This document shows, piece after piece, positions 1 through 8,028 of a stretch of DNA of 64,000 nt. The translations under genes were made by a program, and so were the position numbers. The number at the start of each line of letters is the position of its first letter. Position 1 is the first letter of the stretch. The notes below the pieces were generated by a model that made no database searches, was not told the DNA's origin, and saw nothing but the letters and a program-made list of their open reading frames with translations. Origin of the DNA: an uncultured Mycoplasmatota bacterium (lineage in GTDB: Bacteria; Bacillota_I; Bacilli_A; RF39; UBA660). The stretch spans positions 1 through 64,000 of the forward strand of contig URYZ01000001.1 in NCBI GenBank assembly GCA_900552235.1, given 5' to 3'.

Positions 1-514
1 TTTCATGAATATCATTCTTTATTCCATCATTATCTTTTCTTTTATCTTTTAGATTTCGTGTTATTTCAAATGGTGCATGAAGGAAGATTACCAAATCAGG
101 TTCAGGTATACCAAGTTTATGATATTCATAATCATAAACATAGTCTATAAATGCTTCTCTTTCTTTAACATCATTAATAACTGATGATTGATATATTAAT
201 GATGAAGTAGTATATCTATCTAATACTATTAGTTTCCCTTTATCATATTCACTTTTTAAACCCGTAACCCAAGTAATAGCTCTATCTTGAGCATATAGAC
301 TATTTACAAAGTAAGGTGATAATTCTGAATGATTACCAAAATTACCTTTAAGATATTCTTCAACCGGTCTACCTTGATATGTTCCATAACTAGGAAAGTG
401 ATGTGAAGTAATATCATACTCTTTTTCATTAATTAATCTATCTATAAGTAGTTTATATTGAGTACTTTTTCCTACCCCGTCACAAGAGCCTTCAATTACT
501 ATTAATTTACCCAT
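1..514 (-). CDS. tmk: Thymidylate/deoxynucleoside kinase, 3' end outside window
   Basis: Phosphorylates dTMP (or a related deoxynucleoside monophosphate) with ATP, the step after thymidylate synthase. The 171 visible residues open with a P-loop, GSCDGVGKST at residues 9-18, and contain a DRYTTSS motif like the DR(Y/F) nucleoside-binding motif of the TMP kinase fold. The spacing to the P-loop is longer than in short Tmk enzymes and resembles eukaryote-like or viral TMP kinases, so substrate choice is not certain. The ATG overlaps the dfrA stop by one base (TAATG), which indicates translational coupling in a thyA-dfrA-tmk operon. The C-terminus, including the LID, lies beyond the window. Confidence 0.8.
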   Translation of the reverse strand, partial: MGKLIVIEGSCDGVGKSTQYKLLIDRLINEKEYDITSHHFPSYGTYQGRPVEEYLKGNFGNHSELSPYFVNSLYAQDRAITWVTGLKSEYDKGKLIVLDRYTTSSLIYQSSVINDVKEREAFIDYVYDYEYHKLGIPEPDLVIFLHAPFEITRNLKDKRKDNDGIKNDIHE

Positions 515-1008
515 TATTTCATCCTCTTTCTTACATAAATATTTCTTTCATAAGGAATATTTTCATCCATATAATCTGCAATCTTAATACTATCCCACTG
601 TCTAAAGTCGACATAAGGAAAATAAGCATCAGCGATAAATTCTTTGTATAATTCTGTTAAATACATAACATCTACATAAGGTAGAAACTCTTTATATACT
701 TTTGCTCCTCCAACAACCATAAAGTCATCAGAACTATTTTCTATCATTCTTAATAAATTTTCTATATTATTATAACAAATAACATCAGCATATCTATCTA
801 TATCTTTACTACTTAGTACTATTGGGTTTCTTCCTTTAAGAGCATCTACTGGCATACTTTCAAAAGTATTTCTGCCCATAATAATATTTTTACCCATAGT
901 CATTTTTTTGTAAAAAGTTAAATCTTCAGGTATGTGCCATAATAATCTATTATCAAGTCCTAATTCATTATTATAACCAACTGCAGCAATTAAAGCTAAA
1001 TTTTTCAT
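514..1008 (-). CDS. dfrA: Dihydrofolate reductase
   Basis: NADPH-dependent reduction of dihydrofolate to tetrahydrofolate, which regenerates the folate oxidised by ThyA. The length, 164 residues, is typical. The N-terminus has the conserved IAAV...NELGLDNRLLWHIPEDL block, with the substrate-binding acid in PEDL, then a GRNTFES motif for NADPH and VVGGAKVY for the cofactor loop. A run of seven G residues just upstream forms a strong ribosome binding site. It sits 12 bases downstream of thyA and overlaps the kinase gene, so the three are one operon for dTTP supply. Confidence 0.95.
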   Translation of the reverse strand: MKNLALIAAVGYNNELGLDNRLLWHIPEDLTFYKKMTMGKNIIMGRNTFESMPVDALKGRNPIVLSSKDIDRYADVICYNNIENLLRMIENSSDDFMVVGGAKVYKEFLPYVDVMYLTELYKEFIADAYFPYVDFRQWDSIKIADYMDENIPYERNIYVRKRMK

Positions 1009-1020
1009 ATATATCCCCCC

Positions 1021-2184
1021 CTATTGTGCTATAGGCATTGGTATCTTACCCATATGCTTATATTTTACTAGTTTAACATCACTTAATTCTTTTGAATTAT
1101 CAAAATCAAAGAAATCAGTAACTTCTTTATTAAGAATAAGTTCTGGAGTACTAGGATCTAATAATATATCAATTATTTTATTATCAGAATCTAATATTTG
1201 ATATTCTTTGCTGTTTTTATCTAAGTTCTTCATTTGAAGTAAATTACCTCTTTCTTCGCATAGTAATTCTAACTCACTCTTATCTTTTAAATATTCATAA
1301 GTTTCTGCTCTTCTAAGTTGTTCTTTTATACCATCTAACTGATTTACATAAATATGTGGTTCATTGATAGAATAAGATACAAAACCTGGTTCTAAATCTG
1401 TTACTTGTGCAATCATTTTTAACAATGTAGCATATTGTGTTACATTAAATGGAAGTCCTAATGGTACATCACAGCTTCTTTGATGTACTTCTAAGTTTAA
1501 TGTATCTTTATATATATTCCATTCAGTACTCCAAACACAAGATGGAAGAACTGCTGTTCTTAAGAACTCATTTTGCCATAAGCTAAAGACTTTTCTTCTA
1601 GCAGTAGGACAATTCTTAATAGAGTTAATTAAAGATCTTGCCATACCATATCTTTTAGTAATATAACCATAAGCAGTACCTATAGTACCAGCATATCCTT
1701 TGCCATACCATTTAGCAGCTTTAATATTTTTACCAGGTATTCTACTTTTTGCAGTCATTAGTTTACCTTCGTCATTATATTTAGGCTCAAAAGAAGTATA
1801 TTCACCAAACGGATCGCTAAGTGGTACACTAAGTGGGTCCATAACAGTTACTTCCTTATCAGGATTATAATCTTTTGTATTTGGTTCATATATTCTATAT
1901 ATACCATCATCGTCTACCATCCATTCATCCCATATTTTAACATTTCTCTCATGTAACCATTCCACATCATTAGAACTTGCTTGCCATATCCATAACATTT
2001 CTAATATAGCATTTTTATAAAATGTTTGCTTAGTAGATAAAATAGGATATTCATCTCTTAAATCAAACTTAAAGTAATGTTCTGGTAATTTAACAGTATT
2101 AATACCAGTTCTATTTTCTACTTCTTCCCCTTCTTTTAATATCCTCTTTAATAATTTAATATATTCTTCATCAAAATAAGTCAT
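1021..2184 (-). CDS. thyA: Thymidylate synthase, enlarged form
   Basis: Converts dUMP and methylene-tetrahydrofolate to dTMP and dihydrofolate. The nucleotide-binding block QRSCDVPLGLPFNVTQYA is a clear family signature, and the catalytic cysteine is in LPSCVWSTEW. Two things are unusual. The protein is 387 residues, against about 264 (E. coli) or 316 (L. casei), with an insert around residues 95-160 and another near residues 290-350. The near-invariant His after the catalytic Cys (PCH) is Val here. The C-terminus ends MPIAQ, comparable to the usual APxAV tail. A GGAGG site precedes the ATG and a promoter lies at 2217-2245. Fold assignment is firm; the altered active-site motif is an observation. 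Confidence 0.92.
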   Translation of the reverse strand: MTYFDEEYIKLLKRILKEGEEVENRTGINTVKLPEHYFKFDLRDEYPILSTKQTFYKNAILEMLWIWQASSNDVEWLHERNVKIWDEWMVDDDGIYRIYEPNTKDYNPDKEVTVMDPLSVPLSDPFGEYTSFEPKYNDEGKLMTAKSRIPGKNIKAAKWYGKGYAGTIGTAYGYITKRYGMARSLINSIKNCPTARRKVFSLWQNEFLRTAVLPSCVWSTEWNIYKDTLNLEVHQRSCDVPLGLPFNVTQYATLLKMIAQVTDLEPGFVSYSINEPHIYVNQLDGIKEQLRRAETYEYLKDKSELELLCEERGNLLQMKNLDKNSKEYQILDSDNKIIDILLDPSTPELILNKEVTDFFDFDNSKELSDVKLVKYKHMGKIPMPIAQ

Positions 2185-2216
2185 AGTATTTTTACCTCCT
2201 GATTATCGCTAAATTA

Positions 2217-2245
2217 ATAATATCATACTATAACTAATAAATCAA
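2217..2245 (-). promoter_or_regulatory. Sigma-A-type promoter of thyA-dfrA-tmk
   Basis: The -35 box TTGATT (2240-2245) and -10 box TATTAT (2217-2222) on the minus strand are separated by exactly 17 bases, about 30 bases upstream of the thyA start. Confidence 0.65.
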
Positions 2246-2280
2246 TATTGTTTACTTTTTGTTTACAATGTATTACATAG

Positions 2281-2310
2281 AAAAAACAGACTAAATTAGC
2301 CTGTTTATCA
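2281..2310 (-). terminator. Intrinsic terminator after the toxin gene
   Basis: On the minus strand AACAGGCTAA pairs with TTAGTCTGTT (one G-U), followed by six T. The sequence is almost identical to the terminator at 3001-3027, so the toxin-antitoxin pair lies between two copies. Confidence 0.75.
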
Positions 2311-2320
2311 TATATAATTC

Positions 2321-2611
2321 TTAAAATACTTCACTATGACTTCCAATATTTACTAATAAGAGAATTAATTCGTTTTCGTTGTACTTGTATATTAGTAACC
2401 AATCAGGATCAATGTGGCACTCAAAGCAATCAATATAGTATTTATCATTAACAAGTTTATGATTTTTAAATTTTCGTTCCAATTTTTCCATATTTGCTAA
2501 CTTGTCAACAATATCTAATAATTTATTAATATCTTTTCCTTGCTTTAATGATTTTTTTAATCCTTTTTTAAATTGGTTAGAATACTGAACATCATATTTA
2601 TAGTTATTCAT
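2321..2611 (-). CDS. yafQ: YafQ/RelE-family mRNA interferase toxin
   Basis: A small basic protein of 96 residues with the layout of YafQ toxins, which are ribosome-dependent mRNA endonucleases. It has the N-terminal FKKGLKK stretch, the middle DKYYIDCFECHIDPDWLLIYK block with a DWLLIY strand, and a C-terminal LVNIGSHSEVF strand with the His near the end that is catalytic in YafQ. It overlaps the upstream antitoxin gene by 8 bases, the usual antitoxin-first order, which makes toxin translation depend on antitoxin translation. Family membership rests on motif recognition. Whether the toxin is active cannot be told from sequence. Confidence 0.85.
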   Translation of the reverse strand: MNNYKYDVQYSNQFKKGLKKSLKQGKDINKLLDIVDKLANMEKLERKFKNHKLVNDKYYIDCFECHIDPDWLLIYKYNENELILLLVNIGSHSEVF

Positions 2612-2894
2612 TATCTGATAGTAATGCTTTCTTTAAATCTTCTCTATTAGTATAACGCGGATAATCATTTGGATGTGATATCATTTCTTTTACTTCTTGA
2701 ACTGCTTTTAACATTTCTTCATTCGGTTTATTGTTTACGATTTCAAATGGTATGCCATCTCTTTTTATTACCTGTTTTAAAAATATGTTAATTGCAGTAC
2801 TCATACTTAAGCCTAGGTTATTTAAAATATCTGTGGCTTGTTTTTTGGTATCACTATCAACTTGAATATTTATAGCACTGGTTAAATTTGCCAT
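2604..2894 (-). CDS. dinJ: DinJ/RelB-family antitoxin
   Basis: A 96-residue protein with the ribbon-helix-helix start INIQVDSDTKKQATDIL and the LGLSMSTAINIFLKQVI helix characteristic of DinJ/RelB antitoxins, which bind DNA as dimers and neutralise the toxin with their C-terminal tail. The ATG at 2894 is preferred over an in-frame start 10 codons upstream because GGGAG lies at the right distance from it and the -10 promoter box lies just upstream (2915-2920). A promoter with inverted repeats precedes it, as expected for autorepression by the antitoxin-toxin complex. Confidence 0.88.
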   Translation of the reverse strand: MANLTSAINIQVDSDTKKQATDILNNLGLSMSTAINIFLKQVIKRDGIPFEIVNNKPNEEMLKAVQEVKEMISHPNDYPRYTNREDLKKALLSDNE

Positions 2895-2914
2895 AGTATC
2901 ATCTCCCAATATTA

Positions 2915-2966
2915 ATTTTAGCACAATAAGTAGTAAAAGTCAATATACTTACTACAATATTACTAC
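2915..2966 (-). promoter_or_regulatory. Promoter and palindromic operator of the toxin-antitoxin operon
   Basis: The -35 TTGACT (2938-2943) and -10 TAAAAT (2915-2920) are 17 bases apart. An inverted repeat, GTAGTAA (2930-2936) and TTACTAC (2949-2955), brackets the -35 box. A further TTACTAC half-site lies at 2960-2966. Overlapping repeats of this kind are typical of autoregulated ribbon-helix-helix antitoxins. Confidence 0.7.
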
Positions 2967-3000
2967 ATATATTGTATGCGCAAAGTGGATTTTTATACAC

Positions 3001-3027
3001 AAAAACAGACTGAATTAGCCTGTTTAT
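3001..3027 (-). terminator. Intrinsic terminator after the GT4-GlmS chimera
   Basis: Minus-strand hairpin AACAGGCTAA/TTCAGTCTGTT followed by T5. Its sequence repeats the hairpin at 2281-2310 with one base change. Confidence 0.7.
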
Positions 3028-3843
3028 TTATTCCACTGTTACAGATTTAGCAAGATTTCTAGGTTTATCGATATCGCAACCTTTTAATTTAGCTATATTA
3101 TAAGCAAGTAATTGCATAGGTATTATTGCCATTAATGGATTTAGAACCTCATTATAATCATCTAATAATATTTTATACTTAGAAAAATCATCATCTTTAA
3201 TATTATATTTCTTTTTAATTTCTTTTATTTTAGACTTTTTAATATTATCTATATTAAATTTATCTATATCAATACCACTTGGAATAATACTTATGTTATG
3301 TTTTACTTTATAGTTTTTTATTATATTATTTTTTGTTTTTAAACTTGGTACGATAACTTCTTTTATTGTTTTTGAAAAATATACTTTCATATATGATTTT
3401 AAAATACTTTTTGTTACCTTAGAAGTAAAATGATCTAGCATTGTATCAAGATTTTGTTCATATAAAGAATGATAAGTATGAACCATTGGTATATCAAATT
3501 TTTTAGCCATTGACTTAGCAAAAAGTCCTATTCCAAATTCAGTATTAGAATGAATTAAATCTAAATGTAAATCCTTAATCATTTTAACAGCTTTTACAGG
3601 ATATGTTATTCTTACTTTATAATCATATATATTAATTGGTAACCCTGGTATTCTAATAACATCATCTTTTTTTATATATTTATTATTTTTAGGAATACTG
3701 TTAACTGTAATTATAAATACTTTACAGTTTTCGTATTTTTCTAATGCTTTTTTTAAATTTTCAACTGCGATTACTACCCCGCTTATTGATGGATAATAAA
3801 TATCTGTAAAAATTCCTATCCTAAGTTTTTTATTATTTTTCAT
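3028..3843 (-). pseudogene. Chimeric ORF: GT4 glycosyltransferase N-domain joined to the GlmS C-terminus
   Basis: Residues 1 to about 225 match the N-terminal (acceptor) domain of family-4 glycosyltransferases of the diacylglycerol glucosyltransferase/PimB type: [34 protein letters not shown] and IPSGID, breaking off at YNIKDDDF where the second Rossmann domain should begin. Residues from about 228 to 271 are instead the extreme C-terminus of glucosamine-6-phosphate synthase ([33 protein letters not shown]). The donor-binding domain and nearly all of GlmS are missing, so neither activity is expected. The reading frame is intact across the join. A real deletion/recombination or an assembly join could produce this. 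An AGGA ribosome site precedes the ATG. Confidence 0.85.
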
Positions 3844-3900
3844 AATTTTTTCCTTTCATATATATTATAGTATATAATAAATATTAAAAAAAGATTAAAA

Positions 3901-4305
3901 TTATAAAATTTCAATCTCATCGATAAGTTCAAATTGTTTTGTTAAAACTTCCCTAACTTTAGATTTTAACTGCTTTATATTTTTTTCTAACATTTCTTTT
4001 TTCATATCTAATTTTTGTGTTTCTATTAAAGCATCATTTATTATTTTATTAGCATTGTTTCTTGCCTCATTTATTATTAATTCTGCTTCTTTTTTTGCAT
4101 TTTCTTTTAGTTCTCTTCTTATTTGTTCTTCTTTTTCGTAATTATAATTATATGACATGTTATGTGCTTTTTCTAATTCTTTTTTTAATCTATCAATTTC
4201 TATTTGTTGATCTTTAATTGTAGATATATTTTGTTCTATTTTTCTAATTGCATAATCTAATATTTCCTTTATTTCTTCTTTATCATAAGAATATGTGTCA
4301 TTCAC
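3901..4305 (-). CDS. DivIVA-like coiled-coil division protein
   Basis: A 134-residue, charged, almost wholly helical protein. Residues 30-60 and 65-130 have heptad patterns, and the region ENAKKEAELIINEARNNANKIINDA resembles the second coiled coil of DivIVA-family proteins. The membrane-binding N-terminal DivIVA segment is not recognisable. It lies 30 bases downstream of sepF, the classical neighbourhood of divIVA in Firmicutes, so a role at the division site or pole is likely. The start is GTG at 4305, preceded by AGGTGGTGA. Assignment rests on composition and context, so it is moderate. Confidence 0.6.
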   Translation of the reverse strand: MNDTYSYDKEEIKEILDYAIRKIEQNISTIKDQQIEIDRLKKELEKAHNMSYNYNYEKEEQIRRELKENAKKEAELIINEARNNANKIINDALIETQKLDMKKEMLEKNIKQLKSKVREVLTKQFELIDEIEIL

Positions 4306-4335
4306 AAAACATCACCACCTAATTATCCTTTTATC

Positions 4336-4752
4336 TTACCATTCGTATTCGTTATTTTCTTTATTTTCTTCTTCTTTTTTAACTTTTGGTTTTTCCCCTT
4401 CAGTCATTTTTCCTTCAACTGAAACATTATTTGGAGTACATAAAAATATTCCATTACCAAGTTTTTGTAATGTTCCACTTATTGCATAAAGTGTTCCACT
4501 TAAAAAATCTATTATTCTTTTAGCTTGTTCAGGAGTTACTCTTTTTAAGTTTACTACTACTGTATTTCTTGCTTTTAAATAATCAGCGATTTGTTGTGAT
4601 TCAGAAAATGCGCGTGGTTCAAGTAGAATCATTTTATTACCATTTCTTGTTGTTTCTTTAAATCCATCCTTTGTTACACCATAATATTCATCATCTTTTG
4701 TATCTTCTCCAAAATCACTACCCATAAATTTTTTAAATTTATCAAAAGCCAT
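4336..4752 (-). CDS. sepF: Cell division protein SepF
   Basis: SepF bundles FtsZ filaments and tethers them to the membrane. Of the 138 residues, 1-10 form the amphipathic membrane helix (MAFDKFKKFMG). The core at about 40-115 has the conserved ILLEPRAFSESQQIADYLKA, VVVNLKRV, ARRIIDFLSG-like (AKRIIDFLSGTLYAISG) and FLCTPNNV blocks. A charged disordered tail rich in K and E follows. A GGAGGG site precedes the ATG. It precedes the DivIVA-like gene and probably shares its transcript. Confidence 0.95.
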   Translation of the reverse strand: MAFDKFKKFMGSDFGEDTKDDEYYGVTKDGFKETTRNGNKMILLEPRAFSESQQIADYLKARNTVVVNLKRVTPEQAKRIIDFLSGTLYAISGTLQKLGNGIFLCTPNNVSVEGKMTEGEKPKVKKEEENKENNEYEW

Positions 4753-4845
4753 ATAAATCCCTCCGTATTTTTAATTTATAACTATATTTTAACACAACAA
4801 TATTTATTTTTAAATAGTTTTATTTAATTTATTTTAATTATAACG

Positions 4846-4869
4846 TAAAAAAGTACAAAATTTGTACCT
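4846..4869 (-). terminator. Probable terminator after recA
   Basis: Minus-strand GTACAAA/TTTGTAC hairpin followed by T6, 14 bases beyond the recA stop. The stem is AT-rich and weak. Confidence 0.5.
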
Positions 4870-4882
4870 TTATTTTACTATT

Positions 4883-5920
4883 TTATTCTTCCACTACTTC
4901 AGCAGTTTCATCAATTACTTCTTTTTTAGAATAAAAATCTCTTACTTGTTTTTCAAGCTCATCTCTTAGTTTAGGATTTGCTTTCAAATACATTTTTACA
5001 TTTTCTTTACCTTGTCCTATTTTTTCACCCTTATAAGCATACCATGCACCACTTTTATCTAAGATATTAGCATTAGCCGCTAAATCTATTATTTCACTTT
5101 CTTTTGATATTCCTTGACCGTACATTATTTCAACAGTTGCAGTTTTAAATGGTGGAGCAACTTTATTTTTAACAACTTTAATAACTGTTTTATTTCCTAC
5201 AATTGCATCACCATTTTTAATTGATTCTGCTCTTCTTACATCAAGTCTTATTGTAGAATAAAATTTTAATGCTCTTCCTCCAGGAGTTGTTTCGGGATTT
5301 CCAAACATTACTCCAACTTTTTCTCTTAATTGATTAATAAAAATTGCTGTTGTTTTTGTTTTATTAATTGTTCCTGAAAGTTTCCTTAAAGCCTGTGACA
5401 TAAGTCTTGCTTGAAGTCCTACATGAGAATCCCCCATATCTCCATCAATTTCTGCTTGAGGTACTAATGCTGCAACTGAATCTATAACAACAATATTAAC
5501 TGCTTCACTTCTAACTAAAGCTTCACATATTTCAAGTGCTTGTTCTCCTGTATCTGGTTGAGATAATAAAAGTTCATTAATATCAACCCCTAATTTTTTA
5601 GCATAAATAGGATCAAGTGCATGTTCTGCATCTATAAATGCTGCCCTTCCACCTTGTTTTTGTACTTCTGCAATTGCATGCAATGCTACAGTTGTTTTAC
5701 CACTTGATTCTGGTCCAAATATTTCAATTATTCTTCCTTTTGGATACCCCATAACACCAAGTGCTAAATCAAGAGCTAAGCTACCACTTGAAGTTGTTTC
5801 AACTTCCATATGAGGATTTTCTCCTAATTTCATTATTGAACCTTTTCCAAATTGCTTTTCTATTTCTTGTAAAACCGCCTCTAAATTCTTATCTTTTTCT
5901 TTTGTTACTTGTTTTGCCAT
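4883..5920 (-). CDS. recA: Recombinase RecA
   Basis: ATP-dependent strand-exchange protein and coprotease for LexA. The length, 345 residues, is normal. Walker [10 protein letters not shown], the Walker B strand [11 protein letters not shown], the L2-region block [17 protein letters not shown] and [10 protein letters not shown] are all present. The ATG at 5920 is chosen over a longer reading frame because GGAGGAATTGTT lies directly before it and the proposed extension would cover the promoter. It has its own consensus promoter with an SOS box just upstream. It lies downstream of pgsA and the rodZ-like gene, the usual Firmicutes order, but cinA is missing between pgsA and recA. Confidence 0.98.
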   Translation of the reverse strand: MAKQVTKEKDKNLEAVLQEIEKQFGKGSIMKLGENPHMEVETTSSGSLALDLALGVMGYPKGRIIEIFGPESSGKTTVALHAIAEVQKQGGRAAFIDAEHALDPIYAKKLGVDINELLLSQPDTGEQALEICEALVRSEAVNIVVIDSVAALVPQAEIDGDMGDSHVGLQARLMSQALRKLSGTINKTKTTAIFINQLREKVGVMFGNPETTPGGRALKFYSTIRLDVRRAESIKNGDAIVGNKTVIKVVKNKVAPPFKTATVEIMYGQGISKESEIIDLAANANILDKSGAWYAYKGEKIGQGKENVKMYLKANPKLRDELEKQVRDFYSKKEVIDETAEVVEE

Positions 5921-5944
5921 AACAATTCCTCCATTCATAAATCC

Positions 5945-5996
5945 ATTATAAAATATAAAATTTAAAATGTCAATACTTTTTTCAAACATTTGTTTG
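5945..5996 (-). promoter_or_regulatory. recA promoter with LexA (SOS) box
   Basis: Consensus -35 TTGACA (5968-5973) and -10 TATAAT (5945-5950), spacing 17. Just upstream, 5983-5996 is CAAAC-N4-GTTTG, close to the Firmicutes LexA site CGAAC-N4-GTTYG. A near-identical element overlaps the ruvA promoter at 48317-48330, which supports a common regulator. Confidence 0.8.
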
Positions 5997-6040
5997 TTGA
6001 CTGTTTTTTGTTTCAATTTTGACTTTTCGCCTTAAGATCA

Positions 6041-6076
6041 AAATTAAAAATTCAAGCTGTTTTAAGCCTGAATTTT
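6041..6076 (-). terminator. Terminator after pgsA
   Basis: Minus-strand AAATTCAGGCT pairs with AGCTTGAATTT (one G-U), followed by a T-rich run. It separates pgsA from the recA promoter. Confidence 0.7.
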
Positions 6077-6081
6077 CAAAA

Positions 6082-6699
6082 TTACTTTTCTTCAAATTCT
6101 TGAAAAATTATTTTTTTATTTAAATTATAATACTCAAACATTGAAACAACAGACATAATTGTTCCAAAATATAAGAAGAAATCACTTACTCTATAACCCC
6201 ATATTTGGAATGGTAAGTTATAAAAAAATGTAAGAATAACACCAATCATCAAAGTAGCTGTTTTAATCTTTCCTGATAATTTAGCTGCTTGAACTTTTCC
6301 GTTATTAGCACAAATCATTCTAATTGCATCAACAATAATATCTCTTACAATAATAACAACAGGAACAACGGCACTTATAAATCCTTGACAAGCAAAAATA
6401 ATTAAAACAGAATTTACTAAAACCTTATCTGCGATAGCATCAACTAATTTTCCAAAATTAGTTACTTCATTATTCTTTCTTGCAAGCTTTCCATCATAAT
6501 AATCTGTAATACTTGCTATTATAAATAATACACCACTTATTAAATATCTTAAATCTATTAAAATATTTTTAAATAAAAACTGTGGAAAAGTTATTCCTAC
6601 CCTATAAAAAGGAAAAATTAATAAGATTATTATAATAAGCGATAATATAAGTCTTACAAAAGTAAGCTTTGTTGGTAAATTAAATTTTATTTTTTTCAT
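6082..6699 (-). CDS. pgsA: CDP-diacylglycerol-glycerol-3-phosphate phosphatidyltransferase
   Basis: Makes phosphatidylglycerol phosphate, the first committed step of phosphatidylglycerol synthesis, in the cytoplasmic membrane. The 205 residues contain the complete CDP-alcohol phosphotransferase signature in DYYDGKLARK...FGKLVDAIADKV (the D-G-x2-A-R-x8-G-x3-D-x3-D pattern), around residues 65-95. Several hydrophobic segments flank it, including residues 10-30 and 50-65. It lies 9 bases downstream of the rodZ-like gene, in the same order as rodZ(ymfM)-pgsA in Bacillus. Confidence 0.95.
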   Translation of the reverse strand: MKKIKFNLPTKLTFVRLILSLIIIILLIFPFYRVGITFPQFLFKNILIDLRYLISGVLFIIASITDYYDGKLARKNNEVTNFGKLVDAIADKVLVNSVLIIFACQGFISAVVPVVIIVRDIIVDAIRMICANNGKVQAAKLSGKIKTATLMIGVILTFFYNLPFQIWGYRVSDFFLYFGTIMSVVSMFEYYNLNKKIIFQEFEEK

Positions 6700-6708
6700 A
6701 TCTTACAC

Positions 6709-7146
6709 CTATCCTATAATAATTTTTTTAAGTACAAAAAGTATAAATAATAAAATTATTATAAAAACTACTATTATTAATATAATGTTATATTTTTTAT
6801 TAAAATCTACCATTTCTTTTGTATATGGTGATTTTATTTTTTTAACAACTTTTTCTTTATTTGTCTTTTCTAATCTTTCTTTTATATCATTAATACTTAT
6901 TTTAGAAGTTTTTTCAAATAAATAATCATTATATTCATCCATTATTTTTTCCGTATCAAGTCCTAAATACTTAGAATAACTTTCAATTGTGTCTTTTATT
7001 TCCAAAATATCTTTAAACACTTTAGCATTTCCCTCTTCTAAGTTTTCAAGTAATACTTCTTTTATTCCTAAATCTTTAGAAACCTCTTCTAAAGTAATTC
7101 CTATTTCTTCTCGTTTTTCTTTAAACGATTCTCCAATATCTTTCAA
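6709..7146 (-). CDS. RodZ-like helix-turn-helix membrane protein
   Basis: Residues 4-70 form an Xre-type helix-turn-helix of the RodZ/YmfM kind (SFKEKREEIGITLEEVSKDLGI, then LENLEEGN and a YSKYLGL segment). A linker follows, then a single strongly hydrophobic segment at about residues 119-140 that would anchor it with the N-terminus in the cytoplasm. RodZ links MreB to the elongasome. This version is only 145 residues and has no extracytoplasmic domain. Its position before pgsA supports the assignment. Confidence 0.75.
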   Translation of the reverse strand: MKDIGESFKEKREEIGITLEEVSKDLGIKEVLLENLEEGNAKVFKDILEIKDTIESYSKYLGLDTEKIMDEYNDYLFEKTSKISINDIKERLEKTNKEKVVKKIKSPYTKEMVDFNKKYNIILIIVVFIIILLFILFVLKKIIIG

Positions 7147-7174
7147 AATAACACCTCTATTTATTTTAATAATA

Positions 7175-7515
7175 ACATTTAATAAGCCATGTTCTGTACC
7201 TTAAAGGTGGCAAACATTTATCTATCTTTCGATCTCTAAATCAGTTTTTATTCCTTATTAGAGTTCCCCTACCATAATTTGGGTTTCTCGCTTGTGGGGT
7301 TTACTTCGTTCCACTTTTATTATTTCTAATAAATTCGTCACTATAGCACTTTATAAAAAAGACACCATATCAAAAGACTTAGGTTTCTTTTTAAGCCGTT
7401 AGAATACTCTACCTTAAGTTATTTATTCCTTAAGCACAAACACTAAAAGCATTACAGCTTTTGCGAGCATGGACTTTCCTCTATATAATAATTATACAGC
7501 GTTTGCCTAAAATAT
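7175..7515 (-). ncRNA. rnpB: RNase P RNA, Bacillus (type B) class
   Basis: The catalytic RNA that removes tRNA 5' leaders. On the minus strand the conserved 5' core GAGGAAAGTCCATGCTCGC (about 7465-7484), the GCGAGAAACCCAAAT and GGTAGGGGA core in the middle (near 7268-7300), and the 3' core ACAGAACATGGCTTA (7182-7196) are present in the right order. The overall length is about 340 nt. The ends are estimated. It directly follows gpsB, as in B. subtilis. Confidence 0.95.
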
Positions 7516-7517
7516 TA

Positions 7518-7853
7518 TTACTCTTTATCTTCTTTTTCACTACCATATATAACTTTTTCTAAGTTAGATAATCTTTTTAATACATCTAAATTATTTGTGT
7601 TTCCTGGACTAGCTTTAGCTATTTCTGTTTGAATAGATGCATCTCTTAAATCTTGTTTTAATTTAAGTATTTCATCATTTAATTTTTGATTTTCTTTAGA
7701 TAGTTGCTCAATTATTTTAATAAATGTTTCGTAATCTTGAATAATTAAATCAAGATATTGATCAACTTCTTTTAATCTATAACCTCTAGTATCTATTTTA
7801 AATTCTTTTTCAAGTATTTCATTAGCAGTTAAATTCAAATTATTTTGAAACAT
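7518..7853 (-). CDS. gpsB: Cell division/elongation coordinator GpsB
   Basis: GpsB binds class A penicillin-binding proteins and moves between sidewall and septum. This 111-residue protein has the DivIVA-type N-terminus, ILEKEFKIDTRGYRLKEVDQYLDLI, at about residues 14-40, then a coiled coil (60-75) and a short helical C-terminal domain. The ATG at 7853 is preferred to a TTG four codons upstream because GGTGA is correctly spaced from it. The gpsB-rnpB order and the nearby ponA-like gene fit the role. Confidence 0.9.
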   Translation of the reverse strand: MFQNNLNLTANEILEKEFKIDTRGYRLKEVDQYLDLIIQDYETFIKIIEQLSKENQKLNDEILKLKQDLRDASIQTEIAKASPGNTNNLDVLKRLSNLEKVIYGSEKEDKE

Positions 7854-7920
7854 ACACTTCACCAATCCTTACATACTATATTTTAAGAAAAAAAAAGAAA
7901 TTTGTCAATTATAATATAAC

Positions 7921-8028
7921 TTATTTCTTTTTTATTTCATTTAAATGATAAGTATTTAATTTTAATTTACTGTATCTTGTCCTACTTAATAAATCATTTA
8001 ATACTAAACTTACATAATCATTATTCAT
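7921..8028 (-). CDS. Small ORF, 35 residues, unknown function
   Basis: This short frame reads from ATG at 8028 to TAA at 7921 and is preceded by AGAGGAATTTT, a good ribosome site. The peptide begins MNNDYVSLVLNDLLSRTRYS and ends in a lysine-rich tail (EIKKK). No family is recognised and there is no membrane segment. It occupies most of the otherwise empty gap between gpsB and recU. The ribosome site and absence of any competing feature favour a real gene, but this is not proof. Confidence 0.45.
   Translation of the reverse strand: MNNDYVSLVLNDLLSRTRYSKLKLNTYHLNEIKKK

Noticed and set aside
4883..6016. Longer RecA start 32 codons upstream
   Set aside because: The extension covers the promoter and SOS box, and GGAGG sits directly before the ATG at 5920.
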